DNA of 13,865 nt, taken from NCBI GenBank assembly GCA_944386395.1, contig CALXAZ010000023.1:1-13865 (forward strand), written 5' to 3'. Source of the stretch: an uncultured Clostridia bacterium (GTDB taxonomy: Bacteria > Bacillota > Clostridia > Oscillospirales > JAAYOS01). Shown piece after piece: positions 7,450 through 13,865 of this stretch. The position numbers and the translations under genes were made by a program. The notes below the pieces were generated by a model. It saw only the letters and a list, made by a program, of their open reading frames with translations. It did not search any database and was not told the DNA's origin. Every line of letters starts with the position of its first letter. Positions within the stretch are counted from its first letter, which is position 1.

Positions 7450-8319
7450 CTAATATTGCAGCCTCTTCATAACGTCCCTGTGGACAAGAGCCACATGGTA
7501 TCCCTGTTCCTGTATAAACCCGGCGATCTCCTTGGCTATCGCTGTGGAGCGATGCTGACCGCCTGTACATCCGATACATATGGTCAAAGACCCTTTACCT
7601 TCCTCCTCATAATTCGGAAGAAGAAATCCAAGCAGCGGATAAAGTTTTTTTAGAAAATCAGCAGTTTCCCTCAAATTAAACACAAAATCCCTAACCGGAT
7701 CATCAAGACCAGTCAGTTCTCTCAGTTCTGCAATATAATATGGATTTGGTAGAAAACGGACGTCAAATACAAGATCCGCCTCTGCCGGAATGCCATATTT
7801 AAAACCAAACGACATCACTGTAATTGCCATCGACGGTCTGTTTGCCCCATCTCCGGCACAGGCGAGCAGCTTGTCGCGCAGTTTATGCGACGGTATGTCC
7901 GTTGTGTCAATAATATAATCTGCACGCTCTTTTACAGGCTGCAGCTTTTCGCTTTCCCTCTGTACCGCGTGCTCTATCGTCTCTCCATCCATAGCAATGG
8001 GATGCCGGCGCCTCGTCTCTTTGTAGCGCATGATAATAGTTGATATCTCTGCACACAGAAAAATTATCCTGCATTCGCATCCCATTTTTCTAATGGTATC
8101 TATTGCCTCAAAAAGCGGCTCAAAGCTATCCCCGCTGCGTATATCAGTCACCATTGCCACGCGCTCATATTTCCCTCTCGAAGATATGCAGAACTCTGCA
8201 AATTTCGGCATAAGTGCTACAGGCATATTGTCTACGCAGTAGTACCCAAGATCCTCCAAAATATTTGCCGCGTTGCTCTTTCCCGCACCGGACATTCCGG
8301 TAATTATTATTATCTGCAT
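7450..8319 (-). CDS. rapZ: RNase adapter / nucleotide-binding protein RapZ (YvcJ)
   Basis: RapZ proteins are P-loop NTPases. In E. coli RapZ delivers the GlmZ small RNA to RNase E and so controls glucosamine-6-phosphate synthase; in Bacillus YvcJ hydrolyses GTP and affects competence. The 289-residue product begins MQIIIITGMSGAGKS, with Walker A GMSGAGKS at 8-15. VDNMP lies at 29-33, FDVRFLPNPYY at 185-195 and the signature CTGGQHRS at 251-258. I prefer the ATG at 8319, preceded by TTGGAG, because the family usually starts just before the P-loop. A GTG at 8349 would add 10 residues and sit 15 bp after murB, but has a poorer binding site. It lies between murB and yvcK, consistent with a link to cell-wall precursor supply. 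RNA partners in this organism are unknown. Confidence 0.94.
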   Translation of the reverse strand: MQIIIITGMSGAGKSNAANILEDLGYYCVDNMPVALMPKFAEFCISSRGKYERVAMVTDIRSGDSFEPLFEAIDTIRKMGCECRIIFLCAEISTIIMRYKETRRRHPIAMDGETIEHAVQRESEKLQPVKERADYIIDTTDIPSHKLRDKLLACAGDGANRPSMAITVMSFGFKYGIPAEADLVFDVRFLPNPYYIAELRELTGLDDPVRDFVFNLRETADFLKKLYPLLGFLLPNYEEEGKGSLTICIGCTGGQHRSTAIAKEIAGFIQEQGYHVALVHRDVMKRLQY

Positions 8320-8364
8320 CTTCGGCTCCAAATCCTCATCCTCTTTCACTTTCCGCTCTGATGA

Positions 8365-9282
8365 TCAGTTATCACCAATTATTTTTACTTCCGGTTCCAA
8401 GGTCACGCCAAATTTTTCTTTCACCGTTGAAACAACATGTCTCATCACTTCCAATACATCCTGACATGTCGCTCCCCCACAGTTTATTACAAAACCCGCA
8501 TGCTTTTCTGATACTTGCGCCCCTCCAGACGTATATCCCCGCAACCCACTGTCCATTATAAGTTTCCCTGCAAAATACCCTTCAGGACGCTTGAACGTGC
8601 TTCCTGCCGAAGGATATTCTAATGGCTGCGTAGCCTTTCTTCTTCTCCTATAATCGTTCATTTCTTCGGTTATTGCTGCAATATTCCCCTTTTCAAGCTC
8701 AAACTCAGTGCGAAGTATAACGATATCGTCTCTATCACTGAATGCACTGCTTCGATATCCGAATCTATGCTCCTTGCCTACAAGTCTTCCCACAGCACCC
8801 GAAAAAGTAACATATTCTGTAAGCCGTGCCACAAGCCCGATTTCTCCTCCGTAGGCACCTGCATTCATATATACAGCGCCTCCAACAGTTCCCGGAATAC
8901 CCTGTGCAAATTCCAAACCACTGAGCCCACAGTCCCTTGCAAAAATAGCTAAATTGGCAAGAGAGGCTCCGCTCTCCGCAAGGAGAATATTCTCTTTTTT
9001 TTTCTCTATCTTGCTTAACGCTGTAGTTTCAACAACAATTCCCCTAATACCGCCATCTCTCACCAAGAGGTTGGACCCCTTTCCTATCACAGTCACATGT
9101 ATTTGCTCTGATCTTGCATACTCAAGCAAAGCAATAAGCGCATCACACGTCACCGGGGCACACCATATGTCCGCAGGTCCACCTACTCTAAAGGTAGTAT
9201 GCGCAGACATAGGCTCATTTTCCCTTATATCACTTCCGGGACAGATATCCTTCAATATAGACACTGTTTCGGTAATATTCAT
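8365..9282 (-). CDS. murB: UDP-N-acetylmuramate dehydrogenase (type II MurB)
   Basis: MurB reduces UDP-GlcNAc-enolpyruvate to UDP-MurNAc with NADPH and FAD in the cytosol, the second step of peptidoglycan precursor synthesis. The 305-residue length matches Firmicutes type II MurB (~300; E. coli type I is longer). The FAD-binding PCMH domain shows GKGSNLLV (67-74) and GIPGTVGGAVYMNAGAYGGE (128-147). Arg177 in GYRSS, Ser228 in PSAGSTFKRP (224-233) and Glu296 in LEPEV (295-299) match the catalytic residues: the Ser is the proton donor and the Arg/Glu stabilise the intermediate. The ATG at 9282 has an AGGGAG site about 9 nt upstream. It is the first gene of the leftward operon and faces the divergent intergenic region shared with dgt. 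Confidence 0.96.
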   Translation of the reverse strand: MNITETVSILKDICPGSDIRENEPMSAHTTFRVGGPADIWCAPVTCDALIALLEYARSEQIHVTVIGKGSNLLVRDGGIRGIVVETTALSKIEKKKENILLAESGASLANLAIFARDCGLSGLEFAQGIPGTVGGAVYMNAGAYGGEIGLVARLTEYVTFSGAVGRLVGKEHRFGYRSSAFSDRDDIVILRTEFELEKGNIAAITEEMNDYRRRRKATQPLEYPSAGSTFKRPEGYFAGKLIMDSGLRGYTSGGAQVSEKHAGFVINCGGATCQDVLEVMRHVVSTVKEKFGVTLEPEVKIIGDN

Positions 9283-9327
9283 TTAGTTTCTCTCCCTGAG
9301 TTTTATAAACTTCAGTAAAATATTGTC

Positions 9328-9356
9328 CGTATACCTATAGATGCGGTTGCGGACAA
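9328..9356 (-). promoter_or_regulatory. Candidate promoter for the murB-pfkA operon
   Basis: On the - strand TTGTCC (9356-9351) and TATACG (9333-9328) are 17 bp apart, each matching 4 of 6 consensus bases. A start near 9321 would give a ~40-nt leader before murB. The match is modest; a second - strand TATAAT at 9415-9410 lacks a good -35 partner. A 7-bp inverted repeat (TTGTCCG 9323-9329, CGGACAA 9350-9356) brackets this candidate. Confidence 0.3.
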
Positions 9357-9378
9357 ACCGCCACTTCATAAAAGTATG

Positions 9379-9408
9379 TTGCCATATAATAATTGTTTTC
9401 TTTATAAT
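9379..9408 (+). promoter_or_regulatory. Sigma-A-type promoter for dgt-dnaG-rpoD
   Basis: TTGCCA (9379-9384, 5 of 6 to the -35 consensus) and TATAAT (9403-9408, 6 of 6 to the -10) are separated by 18 bp. Transcription would start near 9415, leaving a leader of about 160 nt before dgt. It is the best promoter match in the divergent region and reads toward the replication genes. If correct, rpoD would be made from a promoter recognised by its own product. Confidence 0.6.
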
Positions 9409-9560
9409 TATTATACAATATATTTTTCCTTTTTAGAAGTCCCGCGGCTATTTTTTGTTCAGTCCGCAGCTTTTCGCAAAAAATCCTTTGTTTTATGCAA
9501 AAAATTTTTTAAAAAGGAGGAAACCAGAAAAGAAAAAGCGTATTTAGGTATAGAGGTTTA

Positions 9561-9573
9561 AGGAGGTGACGCA
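9561..9573 (+). promoter_or_regulatory. Ribosome binding site of dgt
   Basis: AGGAGGTGA at 9561-9569 is fully complementary to the 3' end of 16S rRNA, with 7 nt between AGGAGG and the ATG. It fixes the dgt start. The 16 bases through the ATG match the corresponding dnaG segment at 15 positions. Confidence 0.9.
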
Positions 9574-10575
9574 ATGACTATTCGGCAGATCCACGAGAGG
9601 CTTGAGCGGGACACTCTTTCTCCTTATGCCGTTTTGTCAGAAAACTCCCTTGGTCGTAGTCATCCCATAGATGAATGCGACATCCGTACTTGCTTTCAGC
9701 AGGATATCGACAGGATATGTCACTGCAAAGCATTTCGGCGTCTTAAACACAAAACTCAGGTATTTTTGCGTCCGGAAGGGGATCACTACCGTACAAGGCT
9801 TACACATACGCTTGAGGTTAGCCGCATTGCTCGCACTATTTCCCGTTCTCTCCGTTTAAATGAGGATCTGACAGAGGCCATGGCCATGGCTCATGATCTT
9901 GGTCATACCCCATTTGGTCATGCCGGGGAGTATGCGCTCGATAGTATCGTTCCCGGCGGATTTCGACATAACGAGCAGAGCGTTCGTGTAGTCGAAAAGC
10001 TTGAGAACGGAGGCTGCGGACTTTCCCTCTGCAAGGAAGTGATAGATGGTATTCTTTATCACTCTGGGGAAGGGGTCGCGCCAACTCTGGAGGGGCGTGT
10101 ACTAAAGTATGCAGACCGTATTGCTTACATAAATCATGATATTGACGATGCTATTCGTGCTGGAATACTTTCTGAAGAAGATATTCCTCTGGAGCTTCGA
10201 AAAGAGCTTGGATTTCGGTACAGCGATAGAATTGATTGTATGGTTCGCAGTGTAATTAAAAACAGCAGCGAGGAAACGATTTCGATGTCTACCGAAATAG
10301 GGCAAGCAACCGATGAACTGCGCGCTTTTATGTTTCGTAACGTTTATCACAACAATGAAGCAAAGCGTGAAGAGCACAAGGTTTCTGGGATGCTGGGAAA
10401 ACTTTACGACTATTATTGCTCAAACCCGGACAAGCTGCCTGCTGAATCGCTTCGCTTTATCGAAGAGGATGGAATAGAACGCGCTGTGTGCGACTATATT
10501 GCTGGTATGACAGATCAATATGCTGTTTCCCGTTTTACGGAAATTTTTATCCCGCAAGGATGGGAAAGGTACTAA
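9574..10575 (+). CDS. dgt: dGTP triphosphohydrolase-like HD-domain dNTPase
   Basis: Family members hydrolyse dNTPs to deoxynucleosides and triphosphate, trimming the dNTP pool; substrate choice differs between members and cannot be read here. The 333-residue protein has the HD metal site: His78 in RLTHTLEV (75-82), His107-Asp108 in AHDLGHTPFGH (106-116), and a later Asp in ADRIAYINHDIDD (180-192). The basic stretch FRRLKHKTQVF (54-64) is typical of the family. The start is set by a near-perfect Shine-Dalgarno sequence. The length matches the shorter dNTPase-like group of Gram-positives rather than E. coli Dgt (~505). It is the first gene of the operon; dnaG follows after 81 bp in which I see no strong promoter or terminator. 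Its place before primase suggests coordination of precursor supply with replication (inference). Confidence 0.93.
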   Translation: MTIRQIHERLERDTLSPYAVLSENSLGRSHPIDECDIRTCFQQDIDRICHCKAFRRLKHKTQVFLRPEGDHYRTRLTHTLEVSRIARTISRSLRLNEDLTEAMAMAHDLGHTPFGHAGEYALDSIVPGGFRHNEQSVRVVEKLENGGCGLSLCKEVIDGILYHSGEGVAPTLEGRVLKYADRIAYINHDIDDAIRAGILSEEDIPLELRKELGFRYSDRIDCMVRSVIKNSSEETISMSTEIGQATDELRAFMFRNVYHNNEAKREEHKVSGMLGKLYDYYCSNPDKLPAESLRFIEEDGIERAVCDYIAGMTDQYAVSRFTEIFIPQGWERY

Positions 10576-10643
10576 AACATGTTACTTTGATGTAAAAAAG
10601 CACATAAAAGAGAATAATTACTCGATAAATCGGAAACTATTAC

Positions 10644-10656
10644 AGGAGGTGAAGCA
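10644..10656 (+). promoter_or_regulatory. Ribosome binding site of dnaG
   Basis: AGGAGGTGA at 10644-10652, with 7 nt between AGGAGG and the ATG, decides the dnaG start. It repeats the dgt initiation segment almost exactly. Confidence 0.9.
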
Positions 10657-12402
10657 ATGCCATTTCCAGCATCGTTTCTAGATGAGCTTACTGAGCGCTC
10701 AGACATAGTAGACGTTGTTTCCGACTATGTCCAGCTCAAGCAAAAGGGCAGCAACCTCTTTGGCATTTGTCCATTTCATTCAGAAAAAACAGCTTCCTTT
10801 TCGGTCTCTCCTGAAAAGCAGATATATCACTGCTTTGGATGTGGAGCCGGAGGAGGAGTTATCAACTTTATAATGCAGGCAGAAAATCTTGATTTTCCCG
10901 ATGCAGTACGGTTTCTCGCTTCGCGGGCAGGTATGACCGTCCCGGAGGATGATAATGGTGAGGCCTCTAGACGCCGTGGGCGGCTCCTCGAGCTTAACCG
11001 TGAGGCTGCCAGATATTTTCACCGCTGTCTCATGGAAGAACCAGGTTTTGCAGCCCGCGAGTACCTGAAAGCGCGAGGCATTACAGAAAAAACTGTCAAA
11101 ACTTTTGGTCTTGGATTTGCTCCAGATTCCTGGGACGGACTATTGAAATCAGTAAAAGGATATGAAAAATCAGAATTTTTAGATGCGGGTCTGGTTGTAA
11201 AAAATAACACCGGCGGGGTTTACGACAGGTTTCGTGGCAGGGTGATGTTCCCTATAATCGATATCAGGGGAAATGTTATTGGATTTGGTGGGCGCGTACT
11301 CGACAGCTCACAGCCCAAATACCTCAATTCCCCCGAAACCTCCGTATTTAACAAAAGTAGAAACCTCTTTGCCCTCAACCTTGCCAAAAAGACAAAATCC
11401 CGCCAGATAATCCTTGCTGAGGGCTATATGGACGTCATATCACTGCATCAGGCAGGATTTGACAGTGCTGTTGCTTCACTGGGTACATCGCTTACTGACC
11501 CGCAGGCAAGGCTAATTGCTAAATATGGAAGTGAAGCTGTTATTGCCTATGATATGGATGAAGCCGGACGGACAGCTGCCAACCGCGCTATAAACATCCT
11601 TGAAAAAACCGGAATTGCCGTCAGAGTGCTCTCTATAAACGGAGCAAAAGATCCAGACGAGTTTATTAAAAAGTTTGGTGCCGATGCATTTCGTCTGCGG
11701 CTGGAACGTTCAGACAATCACATTGAATACCTTTTGCACAATATTTCTGTAAAATATAATCTTGCAGATGACGAGCAGAGGGTTGCATACCTCAAGGAAG
11801 CATCATCGCTGCTTGCAAGCTTTTCAAACCCTGTTGAAAGAGCAGTTTATGCAGCAAAGATTGCCCAAGCTGGCGGTGTTGCCCCCGATGTTGTCGAAAA
11901 AGAAGCTGAGCTTGTGGCTAAGCGCCGCGCACGCTCGGCAAAAAGCCGCGAAACTCGGAGGATCCTCACACCCGCAGCAAATGCCCAGCCGAAAGCAAAG
12001 GAGTTGCGCTACTCAAACATTCGCTCGGCAAAGGCAGAAGAAGGAATAATCGGTATTCTGTTAGAAGATGACAGTTTTTACCCATATGTCGCCCAAAGGC
12101 TGAACGAGGACAGCTTTTCCTCTGAAATTTTTAGAAAAACTTTTACCGAAATAGGCAAGCTCAGGAGCACCGGTATAAAGGTGTCCCTTGCATTACTTTC
12201 TCAATCGCTAGAGAGTAGCGAAATTGAACATCTTGGGCGCATACTTATCGAACGGGTAGGTGAAACGGATACAGAAAAAGCACTAAGCGACTACATATAT
12301 ATAGTAAATTCTGAAGCAGGAAAACGCCAGCCGGACGGTGATGGGCTTCTGAAAGAATGGGAAAGACTAAGAGAAAAAAAGAGGTTGGAGGATAAACAAT
12401 GA
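10657..12402 (+). CDS. dnaG: DNA primase DnaG
   Basis: DnaG makes the short RNA primers for replication and works with the replicative helicase at the fork. The 581-residue protein has all three expected parts. The N-terminal CHC2 zinc finger uses Cys38, His41, Cys59 and Cys62 (CPFH...CFGC). The catalytic core carries a TOPRIM fold with AEGYMD (254-259, Glu255) and YDMDEAG (298-304, Asp299 and Asp301), with the RNA polymerase motif RFRGRVMFPI (191-200) before it. The C-terminal region (~430-581) would be the helicase-binding domain; it is charged and less conserved. The Met in YDMDEAG replaces the more usual Ser or Gly but keeps both Asp residues. The stop codon overlaps the rpoD start (ATGA, 12399-12402), which implies translational coupling. 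Confidence 0.97.
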   Translation: MPFPASFLDELTERSDIVDVVSDYVQLKQKGSNLFGICPFHSEKTASFSVSPEKQIYHCFGCGAGGGVINFIMQAENLDFPDAVRFLASRAGMTVPEDDNGEASRRRGRLLELNREAARYFHRCLMEEPGFAAREYLKARGITEKTVKTFGLGFAPDSWDGLLKSVKGYEKSEFLDAGLVVKNNTGGVYDRFRGRVMFPIIDIRGNVIGFGGRVLDSSQPKYLNSPETSVFNKSRNLFALNLAKKTKSRQIILAEGYMDVISLHQAGFDSAVASLGTSLTDPQARLIAKYGSEAVIAYDMDEAGRTAANRAINILEKTGIAVRVLSINGAKDPDEFIKKFGADAFRLRLERSDNHIEYLLHNISVKYNLADDEQRVAYLKEASSLLASFSNPVERAVYAAKIAQAGGVAPDVVEKEAELVAKRRARSAKSRETRRILTPAANAQPKAKELRYSNIRSAKAEEGIIGILLEDDSFYPYVAQRLNEDSFSSEIFRKTFTEIGKLRSTGIKVSLALLSQSLESSEIEHLGRILIERVGETDTEKALSDYIYIVNSEAGKRQPDGDGLLKEWERLREKKRLEDKQ

Positions 12403-13625
12403 ACAACACCGAAGAAAACAAGAAAAATCCACTCAAGGAGCTGCTTGAAAAGGGTAAAAAATCCGGCAGACTCACTGCAAAGGAGATACTTGCTGTCGTG
12501 GAGGAGATGAGTCTTGACTCTGATCAAATTGACAAGCTCTATGACACTCTCGAAAGCCTTTCGATAGATATCACTGTTGAGGATGAATTTCCAGAGCCAA
12601 TAGTTGAAACATTGGAGGACGTTGTTCCTCCTGATATAGAGCAGATCGAGGAAATACCCGAAGAAGAGATAATTGATCCGGAAAGTCTTGTTGACGGGTA
12701 CAATATCGATGATCCGGTTCGCATGTATCTCAAGGAGATAGGAAAAGTTGACCTATTAAGCTCCGATGAAGAGATTGATCTTGCAAAAAAGATGTCTCAA
12801 GGAGCAGCTGCCAGTGAGCGCCTAGCCGAAGCATCCAAAGGTGAAGGAGATCCTCTGTCTGATGAGGAGCGCAAAAATCTGGAAAAACAGGTCCGTACTG
12901 GCGAGTACGCAAAGCAGCGCCTCAGCGAAGCAAACCTGCGCCTTGTCGTTAGCATTGCAAAACGTTACGTTGGGCGTGGTATGCTTTTCCTGGATTTGAT
13001 TCAAGAGGGAAACCTCGGGCTTATAAAGGCTGTTGAGAAGTTTGATTATACCAAAGGTTATAAATTTTCCACCTATGCCACTTGGTGGATACGTCAGGCT
13101 ATTACCCGTGCCATAGCCGACCAGGCGCGTACAATACGCATACCGGTACACATGGTTGAAACAATCAACAAGGTGATCCGTGTGTCCCGCCAGCTTCTTC
13201 AGGAGCTAGGGCATGATCCTCAGCCGGAAGAGATTGCTGAAGAGATGAACATGCCCGTCGACAAGGTGCGCGAAATTATGAAAATAGCTCAGGAACCGGT
13301 ATCCCTTGAAACCCCGATAGGCGAGGAAGAGGACAGCCATCTCGGCGATTTTATCCCGGATGAGGACGCATCTGAGCCGGCAGAAGCAGCCTCATTCACG
13401 CTGCTTAAGGAACAGCTTGTTGAGGTGCTTGAAACTCTCACGCCCAGAGAAGAAAAAGTGCTCAAGCTCCGCTTCGGTATAGAAGATGGACGTACCCGCA
13501 CTCTAGAAGAAGTCGGTCGCGAGTTCAAAGTCACTCGTGAGCGCATACGTCAGATCGAAGCGAAGGCCCTACGTAAGCTTCGCCATCCAAGCCGTTCCAA
13601 AAAACTGAAAGATTTTTTAAACTAA
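12399..13625 (+). CDS. rpoD: RNA polymerase primary sigma factor SigA/RpoD
   Basis: This is the housekeeping sigma-70 factor that directs RNA polymerase to TTGACA/TATAAT promoters. The 408 residues show a short acidic region 1.1 (1-95), region 1.2 (DDPVRMYLKEIG, 104-115) and region 2 (~178-258). Region 2 includes LIQEGNLGLIKAVEKFDY (200-217) and the promoter-melting and -10 recognition segment FSTYATWWIRQAITRAIA (223-240). Region 3 follows, then region 4 with LTPREEKVLKLRFG (347-360) and the -35-binding helix-turn-helix near VTRERIRQIE (378-387). The length is close to Bacillus SigA (371) plus a slightly longer N-terminus and lacks the long non-conserved insert of E. coli RpoD. A GGAGG site inside the dnaG end lies 7 nt before the ATG. 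It is the last gene of the operon and is followed by a terminator. Confidence 0.98.
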   Translation: MNNTEENKKNPLKELLEKGKKSGRLTAKEILAVVEEMSLDSDQIDKLYDTLESLSIDITVEDEFPEPIVETLEDVVPPDIEQIEEIPEEEIIDPESLVDGYNIDDPVRMYLKEIGKVDLLSSDEEIDLAKKMSQGAAASERLAEASKGEGDPLSDEERKNLEKQVRTGEYAKQRLSEANLRLVVSIAKRYVGRGMLFLDLIQEGNLGLIKAVEKFDYTKGYKFSTYATWWIRQAITRAIADQARTIRIPVHMVETINKVIRVSRQLLQELGHDPQPEEIAEEMNMPVDKVREIMKIAQEPVSLETPIGEEEDSHLGDFIPDEDASEPAEAASFTLLKEQLVEVLETLTPREEKVLKLRFGIEDGRTRTLEEVGREFKVTRERIRQIEAKALRKLRHPSRSKKLKDFLN

Positions 13626-13627
13626 AG

Positions 13628-13659
13628 AAAAGCGCGGCAAATTAACTGCCGCGCTTTTT
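13628..13659. terminator. Intrinsic terminator after rpoD
   Basis: An 8-bp GC-rich stem (GCGCGGCA 13632-13639 with TGCCGCGC 13647-13654), extended by AAAA/TTTT pairs, has a 7-nt loop and a T-run on the + strand. It begins 3 nt after the rpoD stop. The A-run on the left side makes it able to act also on leftward transcription from the converging ZIP gene, whose stop is 14 bp further on. Confidence 0.93.
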
Positions 13660-13672
13660 GTATATATTCCAA

Positions 13673-13865
13673 TTACCCTAGGGCCACATCTAACACCATC
13701 ATTATCAGAAAACCAGCCATAACTCCAAGTGTCCCCGGATGAGAATGCTCACCGAGGTGTGCCTCCGGTATCAGCTCCTCCACAACAACATACATCATTG
13801 CCCCTGCCGCAAATGCAAGAAGCCACGGCATAAGCGGTGATATTGCTCCAGCAATTAATACTGTT
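13673..13865 (-). CDS. ZIP-family metal transporter, C-terminal part (partial)
   Basis: The - strand is open from the window edge to a TAA at 13673-13675, giving the last 63 residues. The segment PWLLAFAAGAMMYVVVEELI and the ending MMVLDVALG are characteristic of the last transmembrane helices of ZIP transporters of the GufA/ZupT type. The (V)EELIPE motif with a following AH supplies metal-coordinating residues in this family. Such proteins are inner-membrane permeases for zinc and other divalent cations; the exact metal cannot be read. A His-containing loop (HLGEHSHPG) separates the two visible helices. The gene converges on rpoD, the two being separated by a terminator. Its N-terminal two-thirds lie outside the window. 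Confidence 0.85.
   Translation of the reverse strand, partial: TVLIAGAISPLMPWLLAFAAGAMMYVVVEELIPEAHLGEHSHPGTLGVMAGFLIMMVLDVALG

Larger units (their letters stand above)
9283..9573. other. Divergent intergenic region between murB and dgt
   Basis: This 291-bp stretch separates two divergent operons. It is strongly AT-rich from 9376 to 9520 and holds A/T runs that could act as UP-elements or bent DNA. Within it I see a rightward promoter (9379-9408), a weaker leftward candidate (9328-9356), an inverted repeat around that candidate, and two Shine-Dalgarno sequences on the + strand (9514-9520 and 9561-9569). I see no convincing gene, RNA or riboswitch. A 61-codon open frame at 9376-9561 has no ribosome binding site and a composition that simply reflects the AT-richness. 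Confidence 0.7.

Noticed and set aside
7433..7579. Longer yvcK start at 7579
   Set aside because: The extension overlaps 130 bp of rapZ coding sequence in another frame and has no family resemblance; the ATG at 7432 has a binding site and normal operon spacing.
9445..9475. Possible terminator hairpin (GCGGCT ... AGTCCGC) in the divergent region
   Set aside because: The stem needs a bulge, the loop is long, and the following tract is not a clean U-run; it would also block the predicted dgt promoter.
9376..9561. 61-codon frame in the divergent intergenic region
   Set aside because: No binding site before its ATG, it would start inside the predicted -35/-10 region, and its residues (Phe, Lys, Tyr) mirror AT-rich DNA.
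10576..10643. Internal promoter between dgt and dnaG
   Set aside because: A TTGATG at about 10591 has no recognisable -10 at 16-18 bp; the evidence is too weak to annotate.

Overview
The window looks like a chromosomal segment from a low-to-mid GC member of the Bacillota, most probably class Clostridia. The grounds are the gene order murB-rapZ-yvcK-whiA-dnaE-pfkA on one strand and dgt-dnaG-rpoD on the other, strong AGGAGG-type ribosome binding sites, and the protein sequences themselves. I cannot assign a genus. Nearly all of the window is core housekeeping sequence. The accessory part is confined to the first ~0.8 kb.

Left edge (1-763, + strand): the last 18 residues of a protein that resembles the C-terminus of a large serine recombinase end at 57. 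About 20 bp later begins a reading frame that encodes only the end of a Cro/C1-type helix-turn-helix domain, followed by a 15-residue-period glycine-rich repeat domain. This looks like the end of an integrated mobile element that split a regulator gene, with the 5' half of the regulator and the rest of the element lying outside the window. A strong bidirectional terminator (803-845) closes this region.

Middle (868-9282, - strand): six closely spaced genes, with gaps of about 11-45 bp, that read as one operon in the order murB, rapZ, yvcK, whiA, dnaE, pfkA. They cover peptidoglycan precursor synthesis (MurB), signalling and control of carbon flow into the cell wall (RapZ, YvcK), a DNA-binding division-related regulator (WhiA), the DnaE-type replicative polymerase, and the committed step of glycolysis (PfkA). 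The operon ends at the same bidirectional terminator.

Right (9283-13659, + strand): a 291-bp divergent intergenic region carries a good sigma-A-type promoter reading rightward and a weaker candidate reading leftward. Rightward come dgt (HD-domain dNTPase), dnaG (primase) and rpoD/sigA (primary sigma factor), ending in a GC-rich hairpin terminator. This is a clostridial version of the macromolecular-synthesis operon, coupling nucleotide-pool control, primer synthesis and transcription initiation. The last ~190 bp hold the 3' end of a converging gene for a ZIP-family metal transporter.

I found no RNA genes, CRISPR arrays, riboswitches or complete insertion sequences, and nothing I would call a new biological system. 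The most noteworthy signal is the recombinase/regulator junction at the left edge.
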